Shown here: piece after piece, positions 53,880 to 62,974 of the stretch
Layout: each line of letters starts with the position of its first letter
Numbering within the stretch: position 1 is the stretch's first letter
NCBI GenBank assembly: GCA_004296775.1
Contig: RHGE01000023.1
Location: forward strand, 1-64,000
From: Marinilabiliaceae bacterium JC017
GTDB lineage: Bacteria > Bacteroidota > Bacteroidia > Bacteroidales > Marinilabiliaceae
DNA: 64,000 nucleotides
Direction: 5' to 3'
Notes under the pieces: generated by a model
What the model was told of the DNA's origin: nothing
Databases searched by the model: none
What the model saw: the letters and a program-made list of their open reading frames with translations, nothing else
Position numbers and translations under genes: made by a program

Positions 53880-54219
53880 GGTAGTAAAATCAAAATTGCA
53901 CAATGTTTCTGTTACAGAAGCCAATTTAAATTATGTGGGAAGCATTACCATTGATGAAGATTTAATGGATGCTGCCAATATAATTGAGAATGAAAAAGTG
54001 CAGGTAGTCAATAATAACAATGGTGAGAGACTTGAAACCTATGTTATTAAGGGCGAACGAGGGTCGGGTGTAGTGTGTTTAAATGGCGCAGCAGCCCGAA
54101 AAGTAGCCGTGGGAGATGTGGTGATAATCATCACATACGCAACCATGCCGTTGGATGAGGCAAAGCAGTTTAAGCCTGCCTTTGTATTCCCGGATACGAT
54201 GACCAACAAGCTGGTCTGA
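53869..54219 (+). CDS. panD: Aspartate 1-decarboxylase
   Basis: PanD decarboxylates aspartate to beta-alanine, the substrate of PanC. The 116-residue proenzyme is cleaved between Gly24 and Ser25 (NYVGSITID), and Ser25 becomes the pyruvoyl cofactor. [17 protein letters not shown] (about 61-77) and [11 protein letters not shown] are further family motifs. It overlaps panC by 11 nt and ends just before a hairpin terminator. Confidence 0.96.
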   Translation: MNVEVVKSKLHNVSVTEANLNYVGSITIDEDLMDAANIIENEKVQVVNNNNGERLETYVIKGERGSGVVCLNGAAARKVAVGDVVIIITYATMPLDEAKQFKPAFVFPDTMTNKLV

Positions 54220-54247
54220 GATTGAATGTTTGTTAAATTCATATAAG

Positions 54248-54269
54248 CCCCGGCGAAAACCGGGGTTTT
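54248..54269 (+). terminator. Terminator after panD
   Basis: CCCCGG (54248-54253) and CCGGGG (54260-54265) form a 6-bp GC stem around CGAAAA, followed by four T. Confidence 0.7.
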
Positions 54270-54289
54270 GCTGTATAAATACCTTTCTG

Positions 54290-54784
54290 ATGAAGCATAT
54301 TGAACAGATAAAAAGCAAAATAGCAGGCCAAAAAACAGCTGCAGAACTGGTTGGTAACTGGCAAGCAAAAGGCGAGAAGGTGGTATTTACCAATGGCTGT
54401 TTTGATATTGTGCACCGGGGACATGTGGATTACCTGTCGCGGGCAGCTGATCTGGGACAACGAATGGTTTTGGGCCTGAACACCGATGCTTCGGTGGCAC
54501 GATTAAAAGGACCCGATCGTCCTATTGTGGATGAGGAGTCACGGGCAATATTGCTGGCTGCGTTGCAATTTATCGACTTGGTTGTCTTCTTTGATGAAGA
54601 TACCCCTTATGAGTTAATAAAAGCCGTTCAACCCGATATCTTGGTGAAAGGCAGCGACTATAAAGCTGAAGACATTGTGGGCTATGATATTGTTACCGGA
54701 CGTGGTGGTACGGTTGAAACAATCAGTTTTGTAGAAGGATTTTCTACGACAAATATCATCGACAAAATTATTAAAACCCAATAA
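54290..54784 (+). CDS. rfaE2: Heptose 1-phosphate adenylyltransferase
   Basis: This enzyme adenylates D-glycero-beta-D-manno-heptose 1-phosphate, a step to ADP-heptose of the LPS inner core. The 165-residue nucleotidyltransferase has FTNGCFDIVHRGHVDYL with the HxGH motif and the C-terminal KGSDYKAEDIVGYDIV plus EGFSTTNIIDKI. It is the separate C-terminal domain of what is HldE in E. coli. The ATG at 54290 is chosen because the 20 residues upstream read through the panD terminator. It is 2 nt before radA. Confidence 0.93.
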   Translation: MKHIEQIKSKIAGQKTAAELVGNWQAKGEKVVFTNGCFDIVHRGHVDYLSRAADLGQRMVLGLNTDASVARLKGPDRPIVDEESRAILLAALQFIDLVVFFDEDTPYELIKAVQPDILVKGSDYKAEDIVGYDIVTGRGGTVETISFVEGFSTTNIIDKIIKTQ

Positions 54785-54786
54785 CC

Positions 54787-56154
54787 ATGGCCAAGACCAA
54801 ATCAGTATTTGTATGTCAGAATTGTGGCACGGAGTCGCCCAAGTGGGTAGGTAAGTGCTTTTCTTGCGGGGAATGGAATACTTTTGTGGAGGAGATGACC
54901 ACCACTAAAACGAAAAGTACGGGACGTTCCGGCTTTGGCGTGGCTGAGCATTCGAAACCGGTACCCTTATCTGATGTTACAGTCGCTGATTTGCCGCGTT
55001 TAACCACCGGAAATCATGAATTGGATCGGGTGTTAGGTGGTGGCCTGGTGCCTGGTGCCATTGTGTTGCTGGGTGGAGAGCCGGGCATTGGAAAATCCAC
55101 GTTGGTGTTGCAAATGGCGCTTCATCTTCCCAAGGCTAAAATTTTATATGTCTCCGGGGAGGAGAGTCCCCAGCAGATCAAGTTAAGAGCCGAACGGATT
55201 AAAGACGGGGCAGTTGAAAACTGTTTTATTGTCAGTGAAGTGTCGCTGGAACGGGTGCTGACGCATATTGAAAACCAACAACCGGATGTGCTGATTATCG
55301 ATTCGGTTCAAACGCTGGAAACCGAACGTGTAGAATCGGCCCCGGGCAGTGTGGCGCAGATAAGGGAGTGTACCGCCGGTATTTTGCGGGTGGCCAAGGA
55401 GAAGAACCTGCCGGCATTGCTCATCGGGCATATCAATAAAGATGGCCATCTGGCCGGACCTAAGGTGTTGGAGCATATGGTGGATGTGGTGTTGCAATTC
55501 GAGGGCGACCGCAATCACATGTACCGGATCTTAAGGGCCATTAAAAACCGGTTTGGTTCCACTCATGAGATTGGCATTTTTGAAATGCAAAACAATGGCC
55601 TGCGGGAGGTCTCCAATCCATCGGAATTGTTACTGGCGCGTCATGGGGAGTTGTTGAGCGGGGTTGGCATTGCGGCGGCCCTGGAGGGTATGCGGCCCTT
55701 CCTGATTGAAGTTCAGGCACTGGCCAGTTCTGCTGCCTATGGTACGCCTCAGCGGTCATGCACCGGGTTTGACATGCGCCGTTTAAATATGCTGTTGGCA
55801 GTGCTGGAGAAACGCGCCGGGTTTAAATTAGCCGCCAAAGACGTTTTTCTCAATATTGCCGGTGGATTGAAGGTAAATGATCCTGCCATTGATTTGGCTG
55901 TAGTAACCTCGGTGCTTTCATCCAATATGGATATGGCTGTCTCACCCGAGATTTGTTTGGCCGGCGAAGTTGGGTTGTCGGGTGAAATAAGACCCGTTAC
56001 GCGCATTGACCAGCGGGTTGGAGAGGCTGCCAAACTTGGCTTTAAAACCATTATCATCCCCACCTATCCCAAAGGAGTAGATTTTGATAAATTTGATATA
56101 AAAGTGCACCAGGTCACTAAAATAGAAGAAGCTTTCAGGTTTCTGTTTGCTTAG
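54787..56154 (+). CDS. radA: DNA repair protein RadA
   Basis: RadA helps process recombination intermediates. The 455-residue protein has an N-terminal zinc finger with C10, C13, C24 and C27, a RecA-like ATPase core with Walker A GGEPGIGKST (about residues 97-105), the RadA-specific KNRFG motif near 253-257, and a C-terminal Lon-protease-like domain lacking protease residues. The 2-nt spacing behind rfaE2 suggests co-transcription. Confidence 0.96.
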   Translation: MAKTKSVFVCQNCGTESPKWVGKCFSCGEWNTFVEEMTTTKTKSTGRSGFGVAEHSKPVPLSDVTVADLPRLTTGNHELDRVLGGGLVPGAIVLLGGEPGIGKSTLVLQMALHLPKAKILYVSGEESPQQIKLRAERIKDGAVENCFIVSEVSLERVLTHIENQQPDVLIIDSVQTLETERVESAPGSVAQIRECTAGILRVAKEKNLPALLIGHINKDGHLAGPKVLEHMVDVVLQFEGDRNHMYRILRAIKNRFGSTHEIGIFEMQNNGLREVSNPSELLLARHGELLSGVGIAAALEGMRPFLIEVQALASSAAYGTPQRSCTGFDMRRLNMLLAVLEKRAGFKLAAKDVFLNIAGGLKVNDPAIDLAVVTSVLSSNMDMAVSPEICLAGEVGLSGEIRPVTRIDQRVGEAAKLGFKTIIIPTYPKGVDFDKFDIKVHQVTKIEEAFRFLFA

Positions 56155-56279
56155 CCTGGTTGTTCCCATGCTTTGTGCGTGCTGCAGATTGCTCTGGTTA
56201 CGGCACACCATGTTGGAAATAAATTTGTATTTTCACTCGTTCAACAGGCCTGTGCGACCGTTTCAATTCTATAAAAGCT

Positions 56280-57002
56280 ATGGAAAATATTAATATCAGT
56301 ACCACTCAAAATGTGGATATCGAATTTCAATTAGCCAGTGTCGGGGATCGGATCCTGGCCTATTTAATTGATGCGTTTTTTCAATTGTCCTATATCCTAA
56401 TCATTGTGTTTATCATTTCCATGGTAGACATTAAAGTGACATGGGAATTAAGCTTTTTGGCGCTTCCCATTCTTCTATATCACCTGCTTTGTGAAATGTT
56501 CCTCAATGGTCAGAGCTTTGGTAAGCTTATCATGAAAATAAAGGTGGTGAAAATGAATGGTGGCGAACTTAGTTTTGGCAGTTGTTTCATCCGGTGGATC
56601 TTTCGACTCATTGAGTTTACGCTGTTCTCAGGTCTCATCGCCTTGATAACGATCCTGATTAATGGTAAAGGTCAACGCCTTGGCGATATCGCTGCCGGTA
56701 CCACTGTGTTAAAAGTTAATGCTAAGAATCTGCTTCAACATACTGTTTTTATGCAACTGCCCGATGATTATGTGCCCAGGTACCAGGCAGTCGAAAATCT
56801 TTCTGATATCGATTTACGAACCATTAAAGAGGTGCTCTCTTTGGTTGAGAACAATCACGCTGGATACAATGGTGGTGTGCCTCATCCATTGCTCATGAAA
56901 ACACGTGATGCGGTATCAAAAAAGATGGGCGTTAATCCACAGGAATCCTCCCTGGAGTTTTTAACAACGGTATTGAAGGATTTCAACTACTACAACAGGT
57001 AA
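56280..57002 (+). CDS. RDD-family membrane protein
   Basis: The 240-residue protein has the RDD domain in the first 150 residues: LASVGDRILAYLIDAFFQL near the start, with helices at about 35-55, 60-80 and 113-130. Its soluble C-terminal tail (about 160-240) contains an arginine/acidic helical region. RDD proteins are thought to be transporters or transport regulators in the inner membrane; the substrate is unknown. It is 125 nt behind radA and immediately followed by array B of the 21-nt repeat. Confidence 0.85.
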   Translation: MENINISTTQNVDIEFQLASVGDRILAYLIDAFFQLSYILIIVFIISMVDIKVTWELSFLALPILLYHLLCEMFLNGQSFGKLIMKIKVVKMNGGELSFGSCFIRWIFRLIEFTLFSGLIALITILINGKGQRLGDIAAGTTVLKVNAKNLLQHTVFMQLPDDYVPRYQAVENLSDIDLRTIKEVLSLVENNHAGYNGGVPHPLLMKTRDAVSKKMGVNPQESSLEFLTTVLKDFNYYNR

Positions 57003-57058
57003 GAAGACTCAACAGCAGGCCGTTTCCAATTGATTTGTTGGTTACCTCTATTTTATCA

Positions 57059-57408
57059 GCTCTTGAGTGTTTTCTGATGCTCTTGGATGATTTCCGGAGC
57101 TCTTGAATACTTTTCTGATGTTCTTGGATGATTTCCGGAGCTCTTGAATACTTTTCTGATGCTCTTGGATGATTTTTTGGAGCTCTTGAGGACTTTTCCG
57201 ATGCCCTTGGATGATTTTCGGAGCTCTTGAATACTTTTCTAATGCTCTTGGATGATTTTTTGGAGCTCTTGAATACTTTTTCGATGCTCTTGGATAATTT
57301 CCAGAGCTCTTGAATGATTTTCCGTTGCTCTTGAGTACTTTTTCTTTGCTCTTGAGTGTTTTCTGAAGCTCCCGAGTGTTTTCGGGAGGCTCCTGAGTGG
57401 TGAATTGG
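57059..57408 (-). repeat. Array B of the 21-nt degenerate repeat
   Basis: Seventeen units of 20-21 nt, each starting GCTCTTG or a close variant on the plus strand. In the first two thirds two unit types alternate (ending in ATACTTTTCTGAT and GATGATTTCCGGA), giving a 41-nt higher-order period. The minus strand matches array A at 33656-34033; 57059-57098 is 38 of 40 identical to the reverse complement of 33944-33983. The array fills the gap between two convergent genes and ends at the LuxR-gene stop. Confidence 0.92.
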
Positions 57409-58014
57409 CTACTTGGTCAGTTTATAGTCTTCCGTGTTGATCAGGTTGTTGATAACTGCGTAAATAGTTAGGCCTGAAGCTGATTTTACGCCCAGTTTAT
57501 TGGAAATGTTTTTGCGGTGCGTAATCACAGTGTTGATGGAAATGTTTAATTCATCCGAAATTTCCTTGTTGGCAAAACCTAATGCCACACATCGGAGAAC
57601 ATCTTGTTCCCTGTTGGTTAATGACTGGTTGTTGTTAATAGCTGGTTCCTCTTTTTTGCGTGTGAGAACTGCCATGATTTTTTCGCGCATCGTGCAGCCG
57701 GCGTCGTTAATGTATATCTGACCATCAAATTGCGATAAGACGCATTCGTCAAAGAAAGCATAAACCAGGGCCATCACCGGGATGTTTTTTAACCGGGCGG
57801 TTTGTTTTAGTTTTTCCGCATTGCCACCGGGTAACAAGGCGGGATTCATGATGACAATTTGAGTTTTTTCTTGCTCAACCAAGCACATGAGTTCATTAAA
57901 ATGACAGGCTTCGTGAATAGTGCCGGTAAGTTTCAGGTGCTTGCTGATCATGAATTTTAGCCCGTGTCTGATTAGTTCGGATTGATCGGCGATTAATATT
58001 TTTACAGGCTTCAT
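57409..58014 (-). CDS. LuxR-type response regulator with degenerate receiver
   Basis: The 201-residue protein has an N-terminal receiver-like domain (residues 4-115) and a C-terminal LuxR helix-turn-helix (about 130-195; LTNREQDVLRCVALGFANKEISDELNISINTVITHRKNI). The phosphoacceptor Asp of a true receiver is not present: the equivalent stretch reads IVIMNPALLPGG (about 53-64), and the conserved Lys position is Asn. Phosphorylation control is therefore unlikely. It overlaps the hemerythrin gene by 4 nt and is probably translated with it. Confidence 0.88.
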   Translation of the reverse strand: MKPVKILIADQSELIRHGLKFMISKHLKLTGTIHEACHFNELMCLVEQEKTQIVIMNPALLPGGNAEKLKQTARLKNIPVMALVYAFFDECVLSQFDGQIYINDAGCTMREKIMAVLTRKKEEPAINNNQSLTNREQDVLRCVALGFANKEISDELNISINTVITHRKNISNKLGVKSASGLTIYAVINNLINTEDYKLTK

Positions 58015-58715
58015 AGGCTTTTTCTTTCCTCCAGCTGTTTAATCAATGGTACCAGCACGATGTCTTCGAGTCGGTTGTGGTCGTTAATGTCATATTCAAA
58101 ATCGAACAGTTCTTGCAAGATCATGTTGCGATAGAAATTGTCAGAGGTAGGGGGAAAATGTTTTATCAGCAGGTGCTTAAGATCGGTTAGTTTTTCTTCA
58201 ATGTCGGAGTGGTGTGTTGAAAACTCATCGATGGAATAGCCGGATGTATTTTCGGTATTAGTCAGCAGTGATTGGATATAGGGGAAAACCTGTTGGTCTT
58301 CATATTCCATGTGGGCTTTTACCTCTTCGGCATAAAGCGAGAAAAAGTCGCGTAATAAAACCGAGTGTTTTGATTGGGAGTCTTCAATGAACCGGGTCAG
58401 TAATTTTTGCAGATAAGGAATTTTCTTATTCAGGTAATAGAAGTGGGCATTTGACAAGTATTGGATTAATCCCGGGATCATGTCAGTATTTAAATTGCCT
58501 TCGGGACAATAGGCATGGCTGTTGTACATGTTCAGCAGCATAAGCACCATCTCGATGTTCAGGTTGTGTTCCCGGCAGCACTGGGTAATGGTTTTATCGC
58601 CCATACCAAGGGGTAAACCAATACGGTCCGAAATCAGTAGCAAGCGTTCATTGGTTAGTAAAACATCAGACAGTTTCATTTCTGGTGAGATATGCAATTT
58701 CTCAGAACAACTCAT
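58011..58715 (-). CDS. Hemerythrin-like di-iron protein with ScdA-type N-terminus
   Basis: The 234-residue protein has an N-terminal segment of the ScdA/YtfE type (KLSDVLLTNERLLLISDRIGLPLG) and a four-helix hemerythrin HHE domain with the expected iron ligands spread over AHFYYLNKKI, AHMEYEDQQVFP, STHHSDIEEKL and DINDHNRLEDI. Such proteins bind oxygen or nitric oxide and take part in Fe-S repair or redox sensing. The gene overlaps the LuxR-type regulator by 4 nt, suggesting a sensor/output pair. The start at 58715 removes 12 residues upstream of the family-like region. Confidence 0.88.
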   Translation of the reverse strand: MSCSEKLHISPEMKLSDVLLTNERLLLISDRIGLPLGMGDKTITQCCREHNLNIEMVLMLLNMYNSHAYCPEGNLNTDMIPGLIQYLSNAHFYYLNKKIPYLQKLLTRFIEDSQSKHSVLLRDFFSLYAEEVKAHMEYEDQQVFPYIQSLLTNTENTSGYSIDEFSTHHSDIEEKLTDLKHLLIKHFPPTSDNFYRNMILQELFDFEYDINDHNRLEDIVLVPLIKQLEERKSL

Positions 58716-58892
58716 AGTGTTTCGTTTTTTGTATTTAGACAAAGGTCGCATTTTTCTGTGTTTTTATGGAAGAAAGAAGAGATAGAAAAAGGTTGTTCAG
58801 TTACCGACAAAATGAAAAAAGTGTATAATGGGGAAGAGTGAGTAATATTAACACCTTACGGTTACTGAAACAACCTTTGAATATAATAACAC

Positions 58893-59447
58893 TTAAAAGC
58901 CTGCTATCCCCCATAGGACAGGAATTAAAATGCCGGCTAGTACCAGCCAAACCCCGCGTTTTTTAAAGCCTTTGGGGCCCGGTAGAATGACCATACCGGA
59001 TAATGCCAGGAAAATCAGGATGCCGGCAAAGATGTCAGCCACACCGCGCCAACCGCTAATGCGGCCGTAGTGCATGCGGTTGAGCAATCGGATGATTGGC
59101 TTGGGCTCATACACCTCGGTTTCTACAACGCCGGTTGCCGGCTTGTAATTGCCAATTCCGCCCTTCAGGTAGAGTTTTATTTCCTGTTGGTCCTCAATGG
59201 CCCGGTTTAGTTTAATGCCCGGCATCTTTTGCAGCCAGCGGGCGGTGAGTTGCCGGGATGACAATCCTTTTTCAAACCGCGCTGAGTGTTTCACAGTTTT
59301 ATAAGCCGGGTCTGATTCGCCGCTTTTATGGTTTAATATGATACCGCTTAAGGCGTAGATTACTATCAAGCCAACAGTCAGGTAACCCAGGTCGCGGTGT
59401 AGCGACCTGAGGGGCTTGCGCCATTTAAAGTTCTTCGTCATAATCAA
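58893..59447 (-). CDS. PepSY-associated membrane protein
   Basis: The 184-residue protein has about four hydrophobic segments, with the PepSY-associated pattern LRSLHRDLGYLTVGLIVIYALSGIILNHK at the start and RMHYGRISGWRGVADIFAGILIFLALSGMVILP toward the end (positions about 13-41 and 130-162). Related proteins are heme- or iron-linked ferric reductase-like membrane proteins. The start may be two codons later (59441). It overlaps the lipoprotein gene at 59425-59970 by about 20 nt, so they are coupled. Confidence 0.8.
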   Translation of the reverse strand: MIMTKNFKWRKPLRSLHRDLGYLTVGLIVIYALSGIILNHKSGESDPAYKTVKHSARFEKGLSSRQLTARWLQKMPGIKLNRAIEDQQEIKLYLKGGIGNYKPATGVVETEVYEPKPIIRLLNRMHYGRISGWRGVADIFAGILIFLALSGMVILPGPKGFKKRGVWLVLAGILIPVLWGIAGF

Positions 59448-59970
59448 TTCCTTCCAGAAAATAAACAGAGTAATAGCTTTTATTGTGTTTCTGCATCCAG
59501 CTTTTCATTTTTTCAATGTTTGCCAGTTCGGCCCCACAGGCTTGTTCTTCTTTTTCAAGCGCCACTTTTTCTTTCAGTGCTTTTTGTTCCCATTGGTTGA
59601 TAAATTCTTCTTCCAATCTTTTTTCACGAACAATACCGGTGACAGTAATGGATGAGCCCGATAACTCGCGGTTAAAGCCTTTAATTTTTCCGGCTGCTTC
59701 TACCCGGATACTAACATCACCTGCTTCATCGGATACGATACACCGTTTCCCGGAATGGGAACAAACATGGTTTACCAGGCCTTTAAGTGTTACTTTTTGT
59801 CCAATTAATTGGGCGCCATTGGTCATTACTTCCGACACCTTATAAACCTTTGTTGGTTGATTTTGGGTTGTTTGTGTTTTGCTTTTTGTTTGGTTGCTGT
59901 TGTTTGAACAGCTTGTCGCTAGTACTAAAATTGCGACCATTAATGTTGTTGAAAAAAATAATTTATTCAT
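59425..59970 (-). CDS. Lipoprotein with OB-fold-like domain and Cys/His motif
   Basis: The 181-residue protein has a lipobox (LVLATSC, Cys near residue 21). The middle domain (about 40-115; QLIGQKVTLKGLVNHVCSHSG, then KRCIVSDEAGDVSIRV) reads as an OB-type beta barrel carrying HVCSHSGKRC, a candidate metal or redox site. The C-terminal third is helical and charged. The ATG at 59970 is chosen because 11 extra residues upstream precede a normal signal. It lies 11 nt downstream of the DUF4857 gene stop (59981) and overlaps the PepSY gene. Confidence 0.75.
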   Translation of the reverse strand: MNKLFFSTTLMVAILVLATSCSNNSNQTKSKTQTTQNQPTKVYKVSEVMTNGAQLIGQKVTLKGLVNHVCSHSGKRCIVSDEAGDVSIRVEAAGKIKGFNRELSGSSITVTGIVREKRLEEEFINQWEQKALKEKVALEKEEQACGAELANIEKMKSWMQKHNKSYYSVYFLEGIDYDEEL

Positions 59971-59980
59971 AATAGTGGTA

Positions 59981-61204
59981 TTAATTGTTTTGCTTTTTTT
60001 CACTGTAGATCAATGCCGGGATAAAACCATAAAGGCCTGTCAGTAGGATCCAAATCACAAGGATGATTTTATCTTTTGTTTTTCTTTTAAGACTAATGCC
60101 AAAATAGATTAAAGCCATTATTAAACATGTAAAGAGCGCAGAGAGATGTCCCGGTGTAAAGCGCGGTTTAATAAAATCATCACTCATAGAAGTAAACGAC
60201 AGGGTAAATGGAGTGTATGATAAAATCATTTCGTCTGCTGGCGGAAATGGGCGCTTCATACTTGTTTCACTCTCCACGTCTCTTGTTTTGGTATTAATAG
60301 CAAACAGATGGTTTCCTTGTGCATTAGTTACTTCCACATTCCAGAAGAACATGTTGCCCATAATCATCAAGCGGTCTTTATCGGCATTGAATAATCCTGT
60401 GGGCACTGGTTTTAAGGTATAGTTATCCGTACCAATGGTGTATACTTTGTTGTTGGTATCGATTAAAAAACCATAAAACTCCCGGTTGGGGTATTCAGTG
60501 GTGATAATGATTCTGGGTATTAACCGGGCCGGCAAGTTGGTGTTTCGAATAAAGGGTTTCCCATTGACCATTTTCATGTGGAATACCTTGTTGTTATTGT
60601 CTATGATGAAGTACCCTTCGTCATAGGCTTTTCGGGTGGTTGGCGTACCTGCAATGTGCTTTGCAGGTCCTTGATACCCCTTGGCCTTAAGCGTTTTTGT
60701 AAACAGGTTACTCTTTGAGGTATTAACGGTGTTGGTTTCCGGATCAATAAAAGTGATTACGGAATCCAGTCGAAAGACATCTCCAGGCATGTCCAAATCA
60801 ACACGACCACTCATAGATTCATACAAGGGGAAGAGTTTTATTCCTGGTTTTTTAACATCTGATGGATTGTACCGGAAAAAGAAAGTGTTCTGTTGAATGA
60901 TTTTACCATTTACAGGTGTACCGTTAATCGAATCGGGCATACGACCGTCGGTTAGTAATTGCCGGTAATAAAACATGGGCAGAAGACTGTCGAATTCTGT
61001 TTCAGTATAATGGTGACCGGATTCATCTTTATAGACCAGTGAATCGCCTGTTAGTTCCATGCTGCAGAATTGGTGCAGGATAGAGCTGTAATAGGTAAAA
61101 GGATAATGAACCGATTTTTCGGTCATAAGCCCGTAAAGGGAAGGGATGCCCCAGGAGAGAATCACTGTTGCAACAACTATTATCAGGTAGTTAATCTTTT
61201 TCAT
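59981..61204 (-). CDS. DUF4857 family membrane protein
   Basis: The 407-residue protein has an N-terminal membrane helix (residues 5-25), a large extracytoplasmic beta-rich domain (about 30-345) and two C-terminal helices (about 350-368 and 377-400). This fits DUF4857, a Bacteroidota family that I recall next to ABC transporters. Function is unknown. It follows the ABC permease gene by 205 nt and leads into the OB lipoprotein and PepSY genes. Confidence 0.75.
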   Translation of the reverse strand: MKKINYLIIVVATVILSWGIPSLYGLMTEKSVHYPFTYYSSILHQFCSMELTGDSLVYKDESGHHYTETEFDSLLPMFYYRQLLTDGRMPDSINGTPVNGKIIQQNTFFFRYNPSDVKKPGIKLFPLYESMSGRVDLDMPGDVFRLDSVITFIDPETNTVNTSKSNLFTKTLKAKGYQGPAKHIAGTPTTRKAYDEGYFIIDNNNKVFHMKMVNGKPFIRNTNLPARLIPRIIITTEYPNREFYGFLIDTNNKVYTIGTDNYTLKPVPTGLFNADKDRLMIMGNMFFWNVEVTNAQGNHLFAINTKTRDVESETSMKRPFPPADEMILSYTPFTLSFTSMSDDFIKPRFTPGHLSALFTCLIMALIYFGISLKRKTKDKIILVIWILLTGLYGFIPALIYSEKKQNN

Positions 61205-61409
61205 TTTAGTTAAAATATTAGAGCCGTGATTGAAATATCAAGACACATAAATGTTGAAAACGCCATTATTATTGGAGTTTTTGCAGGCATGTAACGTGTT
61301 AATTAACTTTTTTAAAAAGCCGTCATATGCTCATCGTTAAAATTCCAACGGGTTGTTTTGTGATATGTGTCCGGGATATTTATCATGGCTTGTTTCATTT
61401 GAATTCCAA

Positions 61410-62081
61410 TTAATCTTGTTTGCCCGATTTGAATCGGTTGATGGAATGGAAAATGAAGACGATTGGTAATAAGGTGGCAACGCTGTAAATGGCTAATGTT
61501 GGTTCATAACTACCTGGAGCTGCCGACATGTAGAAAAAGTAGGTAAAGAAAATAGCAATCAGCGTATTGGCTATTCTCATTTTCCAGGATGGCTCCAGGC
61601 ATACCCAGGCTGTGAATCCATAGATGGTTAATCCACCCAAATACCAGGGACATATGGTTATGAATGCCATGGTTACAAATTCAGAGGTAAAAAAGACTGA
61701 AATACCTGTTAATAAAAGGCCGATAAAAAGACTAAACAGACCAATAAGGATGGTAATGCCTGCGCCATTCATGGCGAGTGTAAGTCTTTTTTCTGGTAGC
61801 GGCAGATGAAGATGCAGCTTGAGTCTTTTTTGATAGGTTTCAGGCACGTATTGTGCCAATCCCACCAATAGCCCGGCTATTAATGGAAAGTATTGAACCG
61901 GTTCAAATAAAAAACGGTTCCGATTAATAATGACATCCCAGAGATGTTCTTTTCCTGCGAACCGAAAAGTGCGGCCCAGCTTGATGAATAAATAAGCATG
62001 TAATACAATGCCTGTCAGTAGCAGCGCATAAATTACCCAGCGGGTTTTTAACCATTCTTTATATAGGAGTGCTTTTGTCAT
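61410..62081 (-). CDS. ABC transporter permease
   Basis: The 223-residue protein begins MTKALLYKEWLKTRWVIYALLLTG and has about six hydrophobic segments. It is an ABC-2-type-like permease that partners the ATPase upstream; the start follows that gene's stop by 5 nt. The ATG at 62081 is preferred to 62141, which would overlap the ATPase. Substrate unknown. Confidence 0.8.
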   Translation of the reverse strand: MTKALLYKEWLKTRWVIYALLLTGIVLHAYLFIKLGRTFRFAGKEHLWDVIINRNRFLFEPVQYFPLIAGLLVGLAQYVPETYQKRLKLHLHLPLPEKRLTLAMNGAGITILIGLFSLFIGLLLTGISVFFTSEFVTMAFITICPWYLGGLTIYGFTAWVCLEPSWKMRIANTLIAIFFTYFFYMSAAPGSYEPTLAIYSVATLLPIVFIFHSINRFKSGKQD

Positions 62082-62086
62082 TCTTC

Positions 62087-62974
62087 TTAGTATTTCCCGG
62101 TTAATCCAATGAATGCTTCCTCCAGGGAAAGCGTTTCGCATTTAATCTCTTTGACAGGTATATTGGCAGAAATAAACTCTTTCCTCACCTGGTCTGGTGA
62201 CATGAAACTATAGGTCTCAATCTTGTTTTTGGTTACTTCGGTATTCAGTAAACCAGGTAGATCAAGGTTTTTAATGTCCTTTGTTGTTTCAAACGTAAAC
62301 CGCCTGAAAGAATTCAGAAATGAGTGCGTGGAATCCTGAAGCAGAATTTTGCCATAATCCAGGATGAGGCAATCGTCAATGAGGCGTTCCATATCCTGAA
62401 TAATGTGGGAGGTAACAAATACGGTTTTCTCTTCGGCTTTGGCATATTCTCCCAGGTAATCGACAAACAGGCGGCGGTAACCGGGATCCAGTCCCATAGA
62501 GAAATCATCCAGTATCAGTAAGTCGGGGTCTTGTGCCAGGATCAGGCCCAGCGCCACTTGTGACCGTTGTCCGCACGACATCCTGGAGATTTTTTGCCGG
62601 GGAGCAATGGCTAGTTTTTTCATCAGTTCATAGTACGGCTCTCGTTGCCAGTTAGGAAAGAAGGCGCCGTAGAAACGTTCAATTTGCTCGATGTTCATAA
62701 AGGCATATTGAACATGGCCTTCAATGAGTAGTCCGATGCGTTGTTTGACACCGGGAGAGAGATGACCGGCTTTTTCACCAAACATCAGACATTCGCCCTC
62801 CACGGGTTGCAGATAGCCGTTTAAAAGATTTATGGTGGTTGTTTTACCTGTTCCATTTTTCCCCAGAAGGCCCAGTATTCTTCCTTTGGGAACGGTGAAA
62901 TTCAGATTTTCGTAAATACATCGTTTCCCGTAGTAATGGGTTAATCCATTACACTCTATTACATTTTCTGTCAT
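62087..62974 (-). CDS. ABC transporter ATP-binding protein
   Basis: The 295-residue protein has Walker A GLLGKNGTGKTTTINLLNG (about residues 34-52), a deviating signature MSCGQRSQVALG (Cys in place of the first Gly of LSGGQ), and Walker B LLILDDFSMGLDPG, in which the catalytic Glu is Asp. The H-loop SHIIQD is present. The substitutions could lower ATPase activity but are seen in some exporters. It is the first gene of a group with the permease and DUF4857. Confidence 0.88.
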   Translation of the reverse strand: MTENVIECNGLTHYYGKRCIYENLNFTVPKGRILGLLGKNGTGKTTTINLLNGYLQPVEGECLMFGEKAGHLSPGVKQRIGLLIEGHVQYAFMNIEQIERFYGAFFPNWQREPYYELMKKLAIAPRQKISRMSCGQRSQVALGLILAQDPDLLILDDFSMGLDPGYRRLFVDYLGEYAKAEEKTVFVTSHIIQDMERLIDDCLILDYGKILLQDSTHSFLNSFRRFTFETTKDIKNLDLPGLLNTEVTKNKIETYSFMSPDQVRKEFISANIPVKEIKCETLSLEEAFIGLTGKY

